Shown in pieces: positions 1 through 8,784 of a stretch of 64,000 bases of DNA (position 1 is the first letter of the stretch; each line of letters begins with the position of its first letter). Under the pieces are notes generated by a model. The model was not told the DNA's origin. It saw only the letters and a list, made by a program, of their open reading frames with translations, and searched no databases. The DNA lies in the NCBI RefSeq assembly GCF_014201885.1, contig NZ_JACHFN010000007.1, forward strand, positions 156,311 through 220,310, read 5' to 3'. A program made the position numbers and the translations under genes. The stretch is from Deinococcus budaensis. GTDB taxonomy: Bacteria; Deinococcota; Deinococci; Deinococcales; Deinococcaceae.

Positions 1-2
1 GG

Positions 3-1088
3 GGAGCCAAGGCCTATTTCGACGAGGTGAACGCCGGGGGCGGGGTGGGCGGCCGCCGCCTGCAACTCGTCGCCCTCGACGACGCCTACCAGCCCACCCA
101 GGCAGTGACCAACACCGTCCAGTTGATCGAGCGCGAAAAGGTCTTCGCGCTGTTCAACTACGTGGGCACGCCCACCCTGACGGCCGCCCTGCCGGTCCTC
201 AAGTCGCTGGGCACCCAGCAGATCAGCCTGATCGGCAACCTGACCGGGGCGCAGGTTCAGCGGACGCTGCCCTACAGCAGCGACGTCTTTAACATCCGGC
301 CCTCCTACCGCGAGGAGATGGAGGCCCAGGTCGAGCAGCTGTGGGCCGCCGGGTTCCGCAAGTTCGGGGTGTTCTACCAGCTCGACGCCTACGGCCGCAG
401 CGGGACCGACGCGGTGGCGCGCGCCCTTGCCAAACGCGGGGCGCGCATCACGGCGGAAGCCACCTACCGGCGCGGGGCGACCGCCGACGCGGACATGGGC
501 GCGGCCATGCGCCACCTGCGTGAGGCCGACGTGGAGGTCGTGCTGTGCACCGGGGCCTACCAGGGCGTGGCGGCCTTTATCCGCAGCGCGCGCGACGCGA
601 GCTGGGGCGTGCCCATCACCAACCTGTCGTTCGTGAGCGCCGACAACCTGCTGGAGCTGCTCCAGGCCAGCGGGCGCCAGCGTGGGCGCGACTACACCCA
701 GGCGCTGTTCAACACCCAGGTCGTGCCGTCCTACGCCGACACCCGGTACGCGGGCGTGCGCGAGTACCGCCAGCTGATGGACAAGTGGAAACCCCAGCTG
801 CCAGCCACGCTGCGCGACAAGACCTACAAACCGGCCGCCTACAGCTTCGTGGGTCTGGAGGGCTTCCTGAACGCCAAGGTCATCGTTCACGCGCTGCGGG
901 CCAGCGGCAGCCCCCTCACCCAGGCCCGGTTCCGCAGCGCGCTGGAGCGCACCTCGAAGCTCGACCTGGGCCTGGCCGAGCCGGTGTCGTTCAGCCGGGA
1001 CCGGCACCAGGGGCTGCAACAGGTCTACCTGACGGCGGTCAAGGGCGGGCGCTGGGTCACCGTGGACCGCTGGAACGCCGCGCCGTAA
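3..1088 (+). CDS. LivJ-type periplasmic substrate-binding protein, 5' end outside window
   Basis: This is the C-terminal part of a type I periplasmic binding protein of the Leu/Ile/Val ABC-transporter family. The frame is open from the first bases, so the signal peptide and start lie upstream. Visible hallmarks are the early GAKAYFDEVN stretch, the AVTNTVQLIE helix followed by VFALFNYVGTPT (first lobe, ligand loop), and FGVFYQLDAYGRSGTDAV (second lobe). No permease or ATPase gene follows. The next gene, 79 bases downstream, is an MCP, so this protein may present a ligand to a chemoreceptor instead of feeding a transporter. That role is an inference; family membership is secure. The ligand cannot be told from sequence. 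Confidence 0.85.
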   Translation, partial: GAKAYFDEVNAGGGVGGRRLQLVALDDAYQPTQAVTNTVQLIEREKVFALFNYVGTPTLTAALPVLKSLGTQQISLIGNLTGAQVQRTLPYSSDVFNIRPSYREEMEAQVEQLWAAGFRKFGVFYQLDAYGRSGTDAVARALAKRGARITAEATYRRGATADADMGAAMRHLREADVEVVLCTGAYQGVAAFIRSARDASWGVPITNLSFVSADNLLELLQASGRQRGRDYTQALFNTQVVPSYADTRYAGVREYRQLMDKWKPQLPATLRDKTYKPAAYSFVGLEGFLNAKVIVHALRASGSPLTQARFRSALERTSKLDLGLAEPVSFSRDRHQGLQQVYLTAVKGGRWVTVDRWNAAP

Positions 1089-1167
1089 CGGCCCTGCCGG
1101 GGGGCCGCTTTCGCCCCGGAACCGCCCCGCCCCTTCCCGCTTTTCCCTCCCCCTGGAGAGTCCCCCC

Positions 1168-3021
1168 ATGTCCAATCCCACGATCAGCCCCACGGCCAGC
1201 ACTGCCGAGTCCGGCAGCCTCGCTCCCCGTTCCCCCGGCATCCGCCGCCTCACCGCGCGGCTGGGGCAGGGCCGCTTCTTCGGCCTGCAACGCCGCGTCA
1301 CGCTGTACCTCTCCGGCCTCATCGTCGTCCTGACCGCCACCGGCATCGCCGTGTCGGTCAGCGGCCTGCGCGACTCGCTGAGCACCGAGTACCGCACCAA
1401 GGGCGAGGCGATCGCCCAGTCGCTGGTGAGCGTCACGCCCAACTACCTGGCGACGCAGGACGTGAGCCAGCTTCAGAGCCTGATCGACGACTACGCGCAG
1501 GTGGCGGGCGTGGCCTACGTCGTGGTGCTGGACAACCAGGACCGGCCCATCGCCCACACCTTCGCACCCTTCATCCCGGCCGAGCTGCTGAACGAGGAAG
1601 AGGGCGGAAGCCACGCCGACAACGCCGAGCAGCGCCTGAGCTACCAGGACCCCGAGACGGGCCGGGTGCGCAACGTGCTGAGCATCGACCGCTCGGTGTC
1701 GGGCGGGCAGCTCGGCGAGGTGCTGGTGGGCATGGACCTGGGCGTGATCGCCGCGCAGCAGCGCCGCGCCACCCTGCTGCTCGCCGGAGCCTTGCTGCTG
1801 GCGGGCGCGCTGGCCCTGGTCGGCGGCATCGTGTTCACCCGGCGCCTGGTGCGCCCGATTCAGAAGCTGGCCTCGCTCTCGGGGCGGGTGGCGCAGGGCG
1901 ACCTCAGCCAGCGCGCGGGGCTGCGCTCCAACGACGAGATCGGCCTGCTCGCCACCTCCTTTGACAGCGCCATCGACCAGCTTCAGCACAACGAGGCGAA
2001 AAACGAGCAGGAGCGCGCGGAGGCCCAGAAGCTTCAGCAGAACATCGGGGAATTTCTCGACGTGACCATGAACATCGCCGAGGGGGACCTGACCCAGCGC
2101 GGCCGGGTGACCGAGGACGTGCTGGGCAACGTGGTGGACTCCATCAACCTGATGGTGGACGAACTCGCGCAGGTGTTGCGCGAGGTGCAGCAGGCCGCCG
2201 CGTCGGTGAGCAGCGGCAGCGTGTCGATGCTGGGCACCACCGAACAGATCGCCCAGGGCGCGCAGACCACCCTGGCGGCGACCCGGCAGGTGAGCGCGCA
2301 GGTGGGCGAGGTGACGGGCGGGATTCGCGCCGCCGCCCGCAGCGCCGAGGAAAGCGCCCAGGCGGCCCGGCAGGCGCTCGCGGCCTCCGAGCAGGGGCAG
2401 CAGGCGGTGCTCGAAACCCTGGACGGCATGCAGAACATCCGCCGCGAGGTGCAGGGGGTCGCGCGGCGCATCAAGACGCTGGGCGAGCGCTCGCTGGAGA
2501 TTCAGGAGATCGTGGACACCATCTCGCGCCTTTCCTCGCAGACCAACCTGCTGGCGCTCAACGCGGCCATCGAGGCCGCCGGGGCGGGCGCGGCGGGCAG
2601 CCGCTTTGCCATCGTCGCCGACGAGGTGCGCAAGCTCGCGGACTCCTCGGCGCAGGCCACCGCGCGCATCTCGACGCTGATCAAGACCGTGCAGCTGGAG
2701 ATTCAGGAGGTCGTCACCAGCGTCGAGGACGGCACCCGCGAGGTCGAGCAGGGCTACCGGGTGGCGGGCACGGCGGGCGAGCAGCTGCGCGAACTCGGGC
2801 GCCTGGCGCAGCAGTCGGCCGAACTTTCCGAGCGCATCCGCGCGGCGACCTCCGCCCAGGTGAGCCAGGTCGAGCAGGTGGGCGGCGCCGTGCAGGGCAT
2901 CGAGCAGGTCGCGGCCCAGGCGGGCCAGGCCGTCAGCGAGGGCCGCTCCTCGGCCGAGCAGCTTCAGCGCCTCGCGCGGCAGCTCGACGAGAGCCTGACC
3001 CGCTTCCGCCTGCCCGTCTGA
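1168..3021 (+). CDS. Methyl-accepting chemotaxis protein
   Basis: Transmembrane chemoreceptor of 617 residues. A cytoplasmic N-terminus of about 45 residues precedes TM1 (about 44-66). An extracytoplasmic sensor segment of about 130 residues follows, then TM2 (about 201-224), a HAMP domain (about 220-275), a second HAMP-like stretch (about 297-345) and a long coiled-coil signalling domain. The hairpin tip is canonical (QTNLLALNAAIEAA, then FAIVADEVRKLADSS). The ATG is preceded by a CTGGAGAG ribosome-binding site. The gene sits between a binding-protein gene and a CheA hybrid. The sensor segment is small, which suits sensing through the neighbouring binding protein, though this is unproven. 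Confidence 0.93.
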   Translation: MSNPTISPTASTAESGSLAPRSPGIRRLTARLGQGRFFGLQRRVTLYLSGLIVVLTATGIAVSVSGLRDSLSTEYRTKGEAIAQSLVSVTPNYLATQDVSQLQSLIDDYAQVAGVAYVVVLDNQDRPIAHTFAPFIPAELLNEEEGGSHADNAEQRLSYQDPETGRVRNVLSIDRSVSGGQLGEVLVGMDLGVIAAQQRRATLLLAGALLLAGALALVGGIVFTRRLVRPIQKLASLSGRVAQGDLSQRAGLRSNDEIGLLATSFDSAIDQLQHNEAKNEQERAEAQKLQQNIGEFLDVTMNIAEGDLTQRGRVTEDVLGNVVDSINLMVDELAQVLREVQQAAASVSSGSVSMLGTTEQIAQGAQTTLAATRQVSAQVGEVTGGIRAAARSAEESAQAARQALAASEQGQQAVLETLDGMQNIRREVQGVARRIKTLGERSLEIQEIVDTISRLSSQTNLLALNAAIEAAGAGAAGSRFAIVADEVRKLADSSAQATARISTLIKTVQLEIQEVVTSVEDGTREVEQGYRVAGTAGEQLRELGRLAQQSAELSERIRAATSAQVSQVEQVGGAVQGIEQVAAQAGQAVSEGRSSAEQLQRLARQLDESLTRFRLPV

Positions 3022-3121
3022 GCGGGTGGGGAAAGCCCGCACCGGGGGCGGGGCAAGCAGTCTGCCCCCTGGCCTGCGGCACCCCCCCCACCCCGTTTCC
3101 CGCCCGAAGAGGAGAGGCCCC

Positions 3122-5923
3122 GTGGACCCTGACCTGACCGAAACTTTTTTGCAAGACGCCGCCAGCGTGCTGGGCGCCCTGGAAGACGCGACCGTGCAGC
3201 TGTGGCTCGAAGAGGGCCGCCCCGGCGCGCTGCGCGACCTCGCGGTGCTCAGCCACCGCCTGCGCGGCACCGCCGCCCTGTACGGCCACCCGCAGACGGC
3301 GGCGCTGGCGGGCGTGCTGGAGCGGCTGCTCGAAGGCCGCGCGGGCTTCGGCGCCGAGGTGACCAGCGCGCTGGTGGGACTGCTGGAAACGGCGCAGCTG
3401 TGTCTGGCGGCGGCCCTGACCCGGCTGCGCGCGGGCCAGAGCGAGGGCGACGTGGGCCTGGACTTCTCGCGGCGGGGCGGCGCGGCCCAGCTCGGCGCGC
3501 TGCTGCGGGCCTACCCCCAGAGCTTTCGCCCGGTCGCGCCGGACGGGGAGGCGGAGGCGGCCTCCTCCGGCCCGGAAGCCTCCGTGCCCTTTGCCCAGAC
3601 CCAGCCGGACCTGTGGGCCTTTTTCGCGCCGGAAGCCCGCGAGCTGATCGAGACCCTGCGCGGACAGCTCGCGGAGGACCAGCCGGACCTCAACGCGATG
3701 TTCCGCGCCGCGCACACCCTCAAGGGCAGCGCGGCGATGGTGGGCCTGGCCCCCCTGGGGCAGCTCGGGCACACCCTGGAAGACCTGCTGGGCCAGGTGC
3801 GCGAGGAGGCGCTGGCGCTGGCGCGCGCCGCGCCGCTGCTGGGCGCGGGCCTGGTGCTGGCCGAGCGGCTGCTTGACCAGGCCGAGGGGAGCAGCCCGGC
3901 GGCGGGCGCGGGCGCGCTGGACGGTGCCGCGCTGGACGCAACCCAGCTGGACGGGGCCGTCCTGGACAGGTACGCCGCGCAGGTTCAGGCGCTGCTCAGC
4001 GGGCAGCCGACCGGGGCGGGGGTGGGGGCAGGAGCAGGAGCAGGGGTGGGCGCGCCGGACGAGGCCGCCGCGCCGCTGGCCCGCCTGACCGTGCGGCTGG
4101 ACGGCGAGCAGCTGGGCGCCTTGCAGCAGCACGTGGCGCGGCTGGTCACGGGCCGCGCCCGGCTGGGCACGCTGCTCACGCAGCAGCGCACCCTGGCCGA
4201 ACAGCTGGATGAGGCGCACGCCCGCATCCAGCAGACCATCCGCGACTTCGAGGAACGGCACCTCAACCCCACCCTCGGCGCGGCGCCCGCTGCCGGACCG
4301 CAGGCGGCCGGGGACGGGGGCGGGGCGCCGGACCGGGCGCCGCGTTTTGCGGACTTCAGCGTGCTGGAACTCGACAGCTACAGCGACCTGAACGTGCTGG
4401 CGCGCTCGCTGACCGAACTCAGCGCCGACCTCAGCGAGATCCGCTCGCAGGGCCGCGCGCACCTGGCCCAGCTGGGCGACGAGCTGACCGGCCTGGAAAA
4501 AGTCACCCGCGCGCTGCGCGGCGACGTCAGCCGCGCCCGGCTGACCCGGCTGGGCCGCGCCACCGCCCCGCTGCACCGCTGGGTGCGCGAGCGCGGCGGC
4601 CTCAGGCTGCACGTGGAGGGCGAGGACCTGCAACTCGACGCCGCGACCGTGCCGCCGCTGGCGCAGGCGCTGCTGCACCTGGTCACCAACGCGGCCACCC
4701 ACGGCCTGGAGCCGCAGGACGAGCGGACGGCGCTGGGCAAACCGGCCCTGGGCGCCGTCACGGTCACGGCGCGCGCCGAGGGCGGCCAGCTGACCGTGAC
4801 CGTCCAAGACGACGGCCGGGGCCTGCCGCTGGCCGCGCTGCGCGAACGGGCGCTGGCCGCCGGGCACCTCAGCGCCGCCGAACTGGCCGGGCTGTCGGCG
4901 GCGCAAACGGCGCAGCTCGCCTTCCTGCCGGGCCTCAGCACCGCCCGGTCCCTGACCCGCGAGGCCGGGCGCGGCGTGGGCATGGACGCCGTTCGCAGCG
5001 CCGTGGAGGCGCTGGGCGGGGAGGTCCGCCTGGACACGCGGGCGGGGGCAGGCACCACCGTCACGCTGGCGCTGCCGCTCGCCCAGCAGATCGCCGACGT
5101 GCTGGTGGCCCGCGTGGGCGGGGTGCGGGTCGCGCTGCTGGTCAGCCAGGTGCAGGGCCTGCGCCCCCTGGAGGGGGACACTGCCGCTGCCGCCGGGGAA
5201 GGCGACCCCGCCGCACCCGGCGCCGTGGCCGATCTGCACGCCCTCTGGGGCGAGGTGCCCGGGCCGCGGCGCTCGGTTGCCCGCTTGAGCAGCGCGGGTG
5301 GCCCGGTGGACGTGATCGCCGACGAGTTCACCCAGCTGGAGGAGGTCGTGCTGCGCCCGGCGGGGCGCCTGCTCGCGCCGCTGGGTTACCTCGCGGGCAC
5401 CGCCGTGGGCGCGGGCGGTCAGGCGCTGCCGGTGCTCAACCCCTCGGGGCTGCTGGCGGCCGCGCGCCGTCCGGCGGCGGGGGCGGCGCTGCGGGCCGCC
5501 GACCCCGCCCCCCGCGCCCAGCGGCGCATCCTGGTCGTGGACGACAGCCTCAGCGTGCGCAAGCACCTGGGGCGCATCCTGACGCGCGCGGGCTTCGAGG
5601 TGCTCGCGGCAGCGGACGGCCGCGAGGCGCTGGGCCGCCTGCTCACCGGCGCCGATCCGGTCGACGCGGTGCTGACCGATCTGGAAATGCCGCACGCCAA
5701 CGGCTTCGAGGTGATCGAGGGCCTGCGCGGCCACGGCCCCACCGCCGCCCTGCCTATCGTGGTGATGACCACCCGCACCGGCGAGAAGCACCAGCGGCTG
5801 GCGCTGGCGCTGGGCGCCGACGACTATTTCGCCAAGCCCGCCGACGAGGGCCTGCTGCTGCGGCGCCTGGACGCCCTGCTCGCCCCGGCGGCCTCCCGCG
5901 CCCGCGCCGCACGGCCGAGGTGA
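3122..5923 (+). CDS. CheA-type hybrid histidine kinase (Hpt-like, Hpt, HATPase, CheW, receiver)
   Basis: Hybrid chemotaxis kinase of about 933 residues. The GTG at 3122 is chosen because a GAGGAGAG ribosome-binding site lies just upstream. Domains in order: an Hpt-like segment with His45 (SHRLRGTAALYG), a canonical Hpt with His198 (AAHTLKGSAAM), an Ala/Gly-rich linker, a coiled-coil dimerisation region, a CheA ATPase (N-box HLVTNAATHGLE near 519, DDGRGLP near 563, GRGVGMD near 617), a CheW-like domain (about 665-790) and a C-terminal receiver (VVDD near 801, phospho-acceptor Asp near 852 in TDLEMP). The CheW domain is internal and no separate cheW is seen. The fused receiver may be a phosphate sink or an output. 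The architecture resembles PixL/ChpA kinases of twitching and phototaxis systems. Confidence 0.92.
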   Translation: MDPDLTETFLQDAASVLGALEDATVQLWLEEGRPGALRDLAVLSHRLRGTAALYGHPQTAALAGVLERLLEGRAGFGAEVTSALVGLLETAQLCLAAALTRLRAGQSEGDVGLDFSRRGGAAQLGALLRAYPQSFRPVAPDGEAEAASSGPEASVPFAQTQPDLWAFFAPEARELIETLRGQLAEDQPDLNAMFRAAHTLKGSAAMVGLAPLGQLGHTLEDLLGQVREEALALARAAPLLGAGLVLAERLLDQAEGSSPAAGAGALDGAALDATQLDGAVLDRYAAQVQALLSGQPTGAGVGAGAGAGVGAPDEAAAPLARLTVRLDGEQLGALQQHVARLVTGRARLGTLLTQQRTLAEQLDEAHARIQQTIRDFEERHLNPTLGAAPAAGPQAAGDGGGAPDRAPRFADFSVLELDSYSDLNVLARSLTELSADLSEIRSQGRAHLAQLGDELTGLEKVTRALRGDVSRARLTRLGRATAPLHRWVRERGGLRLHVEGEDLQLDAATVPPLAQALLHLVTNAATHGLEPQDERTALGKPALGAVTVTARAEGGQLTVTVQDDGRGLPLAALRERALAAGHLSAAELAGLSAAQTAQLAFLPGLSTARSLTREAGRGVGMDAVRSAVEALGGEVRLDTRAGAGTTVTLALPLAQQIADVLVARVGGVRVALLVSQVQGLRPLEGDTAAAAGEGDPAAPGAVADLHALWGEVPGPRRSVARLSSAGGPVDVIADEFTQLEEVVLRPAGRLLAPLGYLAGTAVGAGGQALPVLNPSGLLAAARRPAAGAALRAADPAPRAQRRILVVDDSLSVRKHLGRILTRAGFEVLAAADGREALGRLLTGADPVDAVLTDLEMPHANGFEVIEGLRGHGPTAALPIVVMTTRTGEKHQRLALALGADDYFAKPADEGLLLRRLDALLAPAASRARAARPR

Positions 5924-5927
5924 CCGG

Positions 5928-6644
5928 ATGCACTGCCTGATCGTCTCGCCAGACGCCCACCGCGCGCTGGCGCGGGCCACCCTGGCCCGGGCGGCGGGCG
6001 CCACGGCCGAGGTGGCGGGCGGCGGGCTGCACGCCCTGACGCAGATCGAGCGCGGCCGCCCCGACCTGGTGATTCTCGACCCCGCGCTGGACGACCTCAC
6101 GCCGGGCGACCTGCTGGAGATCTTGCGCGACGACCCGGCCACCCGGACCACGCCCGTGCTGATTTCCGGTCAGCCGCCTTCCCCGGACGCGGCGCCTGCC
6201 GACCTGTGGTTTCCGCCGCAGCTCAGCCCGGCCGAGACGCTGGCCCGGGCGCTGGAGGCCGCCGGGCACCCGCCGCTGCCCTGGACGGCGCCGGAGCAGG
6301 CCCCGCTGAGCGGCCAGCTGCAAGACCTCGACCTGACCGAGCTGATCTTGTGCGTGCATGGCCTGCACCTCTCGGGCCTGCTGCTGCTGCGCGGGCCGCA
6401 GCGCGGCGGGCAGCTCACCTTCCGGCAGGGCGAGCTGCTCGACGCCGAGGACGGCCCCGACCACGGCCCCGCCGGATTCGCGCGCCTGCTGGAACCGGGC
6501 CGCGCGGGGGACTTTCACTTTCATCCCCTGGAGGCGCGGGCCTTGCAGGCCTATCCCCGCGGCCTCCAGATGCCCACCGCCCAACTTCTGATGGAGGCCG
6601 CCGTCCAGCGCGACCACCTCCACGCCCTGGAGACTTCCCCATGA
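5928..6644 (+). CDS. Degenerate receiver plus PATAN (DUF4388) domain protein
   Basis: Two-domain protein of 238 residues. Residues 1-115 have a receiver fold pattern and keep the central Asp (VILDPALDD), but the acidic pair near the N-terminus is reduced (LIVSPDAH) and the conserved Lys-Pro near the end is replaced by FPPQ. Phosphorylation may therefore be weak or absent. Residues about 125-230 match the PATAN/DUF4388 type (LSGQLQDLDLTELI, then GQLTFRQGELLDAE). It starts 4 bases after the CheA stop and overlaps the next gene by ATGA. PATAN-receiver proteins such as PixG/PatA sit in similar CheA operons of cyanobacteria. Domain assignment is by pattern recognition. Confidence 0.8.
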   Translation: MHCLIVSPDAHRALARATLARAAGATAEVAGGGLHALTQIERGRPDLVILDPALDDLTPGDLLEILRDDPATRTTPVLISGQPPSPDAAPADLWFPPQLSPAETLARALEAAGHPPLPWTAPEQAPLSGQLQDLDLTELILCVHGLHLSGLLLLRGPQRGGQLTFRQGELLDAEDGPDHGPAGFARLLEPGRAGDFHFHPLEARALQAYPRGLQMPTAQLLMEAAVQRDHLHALETSP

Positions 6645-7438
6645 CCCACTCCCAGCCTGCTTCTGCCCCCCATATTCCCCCCCATCAGGTGCTGGTCGTC
6701 GACGACAGCATCAGCGTGCGCAAGGCGCTGGAGCGCATCTTGCAGACCCAGGGCATCGGGGTCCACACCGCCAACAGCGCCGAGGAGGCCCTGGCGCTGC
6801 TGGGGCAGTTGCCCCAGCCCCCCACTCTGATGATCGCGGACGTGCTGATGCCTGGCCTGAGCGGGCTGGAGCTGGCCCGCGCGGCGCAGGCCGACCACCC
6901 CGCCCTGCCGCTGATGCTGATGAGCGGCGTGGTGGACGAGGCGCTCCAGACCCAGGCGGCCGCCGTGGGCGTGACCCGGCTGCTGCGCAAGCCCTTTACC
7001 CCTGCCGAGCTGTTGCCGCTGGTCTTCGCGGTGCTGGACGCGGCGGACCCGGCGCCCGGCGACCGGGCCGAGGCGCCGCAGGCCGCCGGGACCCCCGGCA
7101 CGGTCTCCGGCGGGGCCAGCCCGGCACAAGCCGCGCTGCTGGCGCGTCTGGGCGCCGAACGGGGCGTGCTGGGCAGCGGCGTATTCGGCGCGGGTGGGCA
7201 GCCACTGTCCACCCACGCGGCCGCGCTGCCCGCCCAGCTGGGCATGTACGTCCAGTTTCTGACCACGGCCGCGACCACCGCCGGGGTCCACCTGGAGGCG
7301 CGGGGGCTGGACCTGCTGCAACTGGACTTCGGGGACCGCACGCTGCTGCTGGCGCCCGTGGCCGCCGGGCACCTGGCCTGCTGGTGCACGCACGGCGCCG
7401 CGCCGCGTGTACGGGAGCTGCTGGCGCCGGGGGCCTGA
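6641..7438 (+). CDS. Receiver domain fused to a roadblock/LC7-like domain
   Basis: Protein of 265 residues. The ATG at 6641 overlaps the previous stop (ATGA). The N-terminal receiver is complete: VVDDS acidic pair, acceptor Asp in IADVLMPG, Ser in MLMSG and Lys in RKPF. After a Pro/Ala-rich linker (about 125-160), the last 100 residues (AALLARLGAERGVLGSGVF through the C-terminus) look like a roadblock/LC7 (MglB-type) domain, with a divergent strand ending near LACWCTHGAA. The receiver is a natural target of the CheA two genes upstream. A roadblock output would link it to a small Ras-like GTPase, and such a GTPase lies at the right edge of the window. The LC7 call is the weaker part. Confidence 0.75.
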   Translation: MTHSQPASAPHIPPHQVLVVDDSISVRKALERILQTQGIGVHTANSAEEALALLGQLPQPPTLMIADVLMPGLSGLELARAAQADHPALPLMLMSGVVDEALQTQAAAVGVTRLLRKPFTPAELLPLVFAVLDAADPAPGDRAEAPQAAGTPGTVSGGASPAQAALLARLGAERGVLGSGVFGAGGQPLSTHAAALPAQLGMYVQFLTTAATTAGVHLEARGLDLLQLDFGDRTLLLAPVAAGHLACWCTHGAAPRVRELLAPGA

Positions 7439-7471
7439 GCGGCTTGCTCCCCCGCGCGGAGGCGCCGGGTG

Positions 7472-8776
7472 TCAGGCCCCGCCTTCCTGCGGGCCTCCCC
7501 CAGACGGCCCGGAGGTGCGGCGCAGCCGCTCGCGGGCGCGGGTTTCCACCCGGCGCAGCACGGGGTCCTGCTGCTGGCTGGGCGGAAAGACCGGGAGGGC
7601 CAAGACCACGCTCTGGGTGGGCAGCACGTCGCGCCACTGGGCGATCAGTTCCCGGTACGCCTCTCCCACCGGGCGAATGCGGCGGTCGAGGTCGTAGAGG
7701 CCGACCGGGTTGACGGTGCCGCGCGTCTGGCGCAGGGCGCTGTCCCAGTCCACCTGATCGGTCAGCGAGTACCAGGTGAAGCCCACGATGGGCAGCCCGT
7801 CGTTGCGCACCCGCAGCACGTTGGCCCACTGCTTGCGCAGCCACCTGACCGCCTCGTCGCCCTGCGGCCCCTGGCTGAAATTGGTCTCGGTGTGCATCAC
7901 CGGCAGGCCGTAGCGGGCGAAGTACTGGGTGGTGAGCACCGAGTAGCCGTAGATCTCGCCCGCCCACTCGCTGCGCCCGTCGGGGTGCAGCAGGTGTTCG
8001 TTGGTGGCGTAATAGTCGTTGCCCATGATGCAGTGGTGCTTGCGGGTCTCGTCCAGAAAGAAGTGGTAGTCCGCGCGCGTCATCCCGTGGTCCATCAGGT
8101 ACTCGTACATCTCCGAGGAGACCCGGTGCCCGTAGTTGAGGTCGAGACTCAGGAAGCGCACGGCGTTCATCAGCTCGGCGGGGCGGATGGCCGCCGGATT
8201 CTCGGCGTGGAAATACTCGGTGGACTCGCTCTGGATGAAGATGGCGTCGGCGCGCACCTCCAGGATGGCGCGCATGGCGAGCACGTTCGCCTTGACGATG
8301 TTGCCCAGCGCGGTCACAAAGGCCGCGTCGGTGGTCAGCTCCTCGTTCCACCAGCCGTACTTGGCCGAGAACAGGGCGCAGATGTACATCTCGTTGACAG
8401 GCGTGTACAGCTGCACCCAGGGATAGCGCAGGGCAAAGGCGCGGGCGTAGCGGGCGAACTGCGCCGGGAAGTCGGGGTTCTGGAAGTTGCCGATCCAGTC
8501 GGGCACCCCGAAGTGGCACAGGTCGGTGATGGGCACGATATCGCGCCGCCTCAGGTCGGCGTAGGTCTCGTCCGCGAAGCTCCAGTCGTAGCGGTCCGGG
8601 CCGGGCCAGCTGTGGTGGATGGGCGGGCCGTAACGCAGGTACCCGGTGCCCAGCTCCTGCACGAGGTCGAAATCCTTTTGCCACAGGCGGTAGTGCCCGC
8701 ACTTGTCCATCTCGTCCACCCGGATCCGGCCGCCGCCCAGGGTGGGGGACGAGTTCTCGATGCCGGTGGCGAACAT
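7472..8776 (-). CDS. Glycoside hydrolase family 1-like protein
   Basis: Predicted beta/alpha-barrel glycosidase of about 434 residues. The acid/base Glu is visible as E129 in TPVNEM and the nucleophile as E297 in HTETNF. Barrel-strand motifs YLRYG and TDLCHFGVPDW are also present. GH1 enzymes usually have NEP and TENG at these places, so this is a divergent member, closer to the GH1-like proteins sometimes found with sugar-nucleotide enzymes. The ATG at 8776 has a GGGAGG about 16 bases upstream; a CTG at 8788 would be better spaced, so the start is uncertain. It lies 8 bases after the small membrane protein gene. Activity and substrate are not predictable. Confidence 0.8.
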   Translation of the reverse strand: MFATGIENSSPTLGGGRIRVDEMDKCGHYRLWQKDFDLVQELGTGYLRYGPPIHHSWPGPDRYDWSFADETYADLRRRDIVPITDLCHFGVPDWIGNFQNPDFPAQFARYARAFALRYPWVQLYTPVNEMYICALFSAKYGWWNEELTTDAAFVTALGNIVKANVLAMRAILEVRADAIFIQSESTEYFHAENPAAIRPAELMNAVRFLSLDLNYGHRVSSEMYEYLMDHGMTRADYHFFLDETRKHHCIMGNDYYATNEHLLHPDGRSEWAGEIYGYSVLTTQYFARYGLPVMHTETNFSQGPQGDEAVRWLRKQWANVLRVRNDGLPIVGFTWYSLTDQVDWDSALRQTRGTVNPVGLYDLDRRIRPVGEAYRELIAQWRDVLPTQSVVLALPVFPPSQQQDPVLRRVETRARERLRRTSGPSGGGPQEGGA

Positions 8777-8784
8777 GAAGTAGA

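Noticed and set aside
1057..6151. Very long open frames on the minus strand opposite the chemosensory genes
   Set aside because: They are antisense shadows caused by GC-rich third positions. Their translations are Arg/Gln/His-rich without domains, while the plus strand encodes clear MCP and CheA families.
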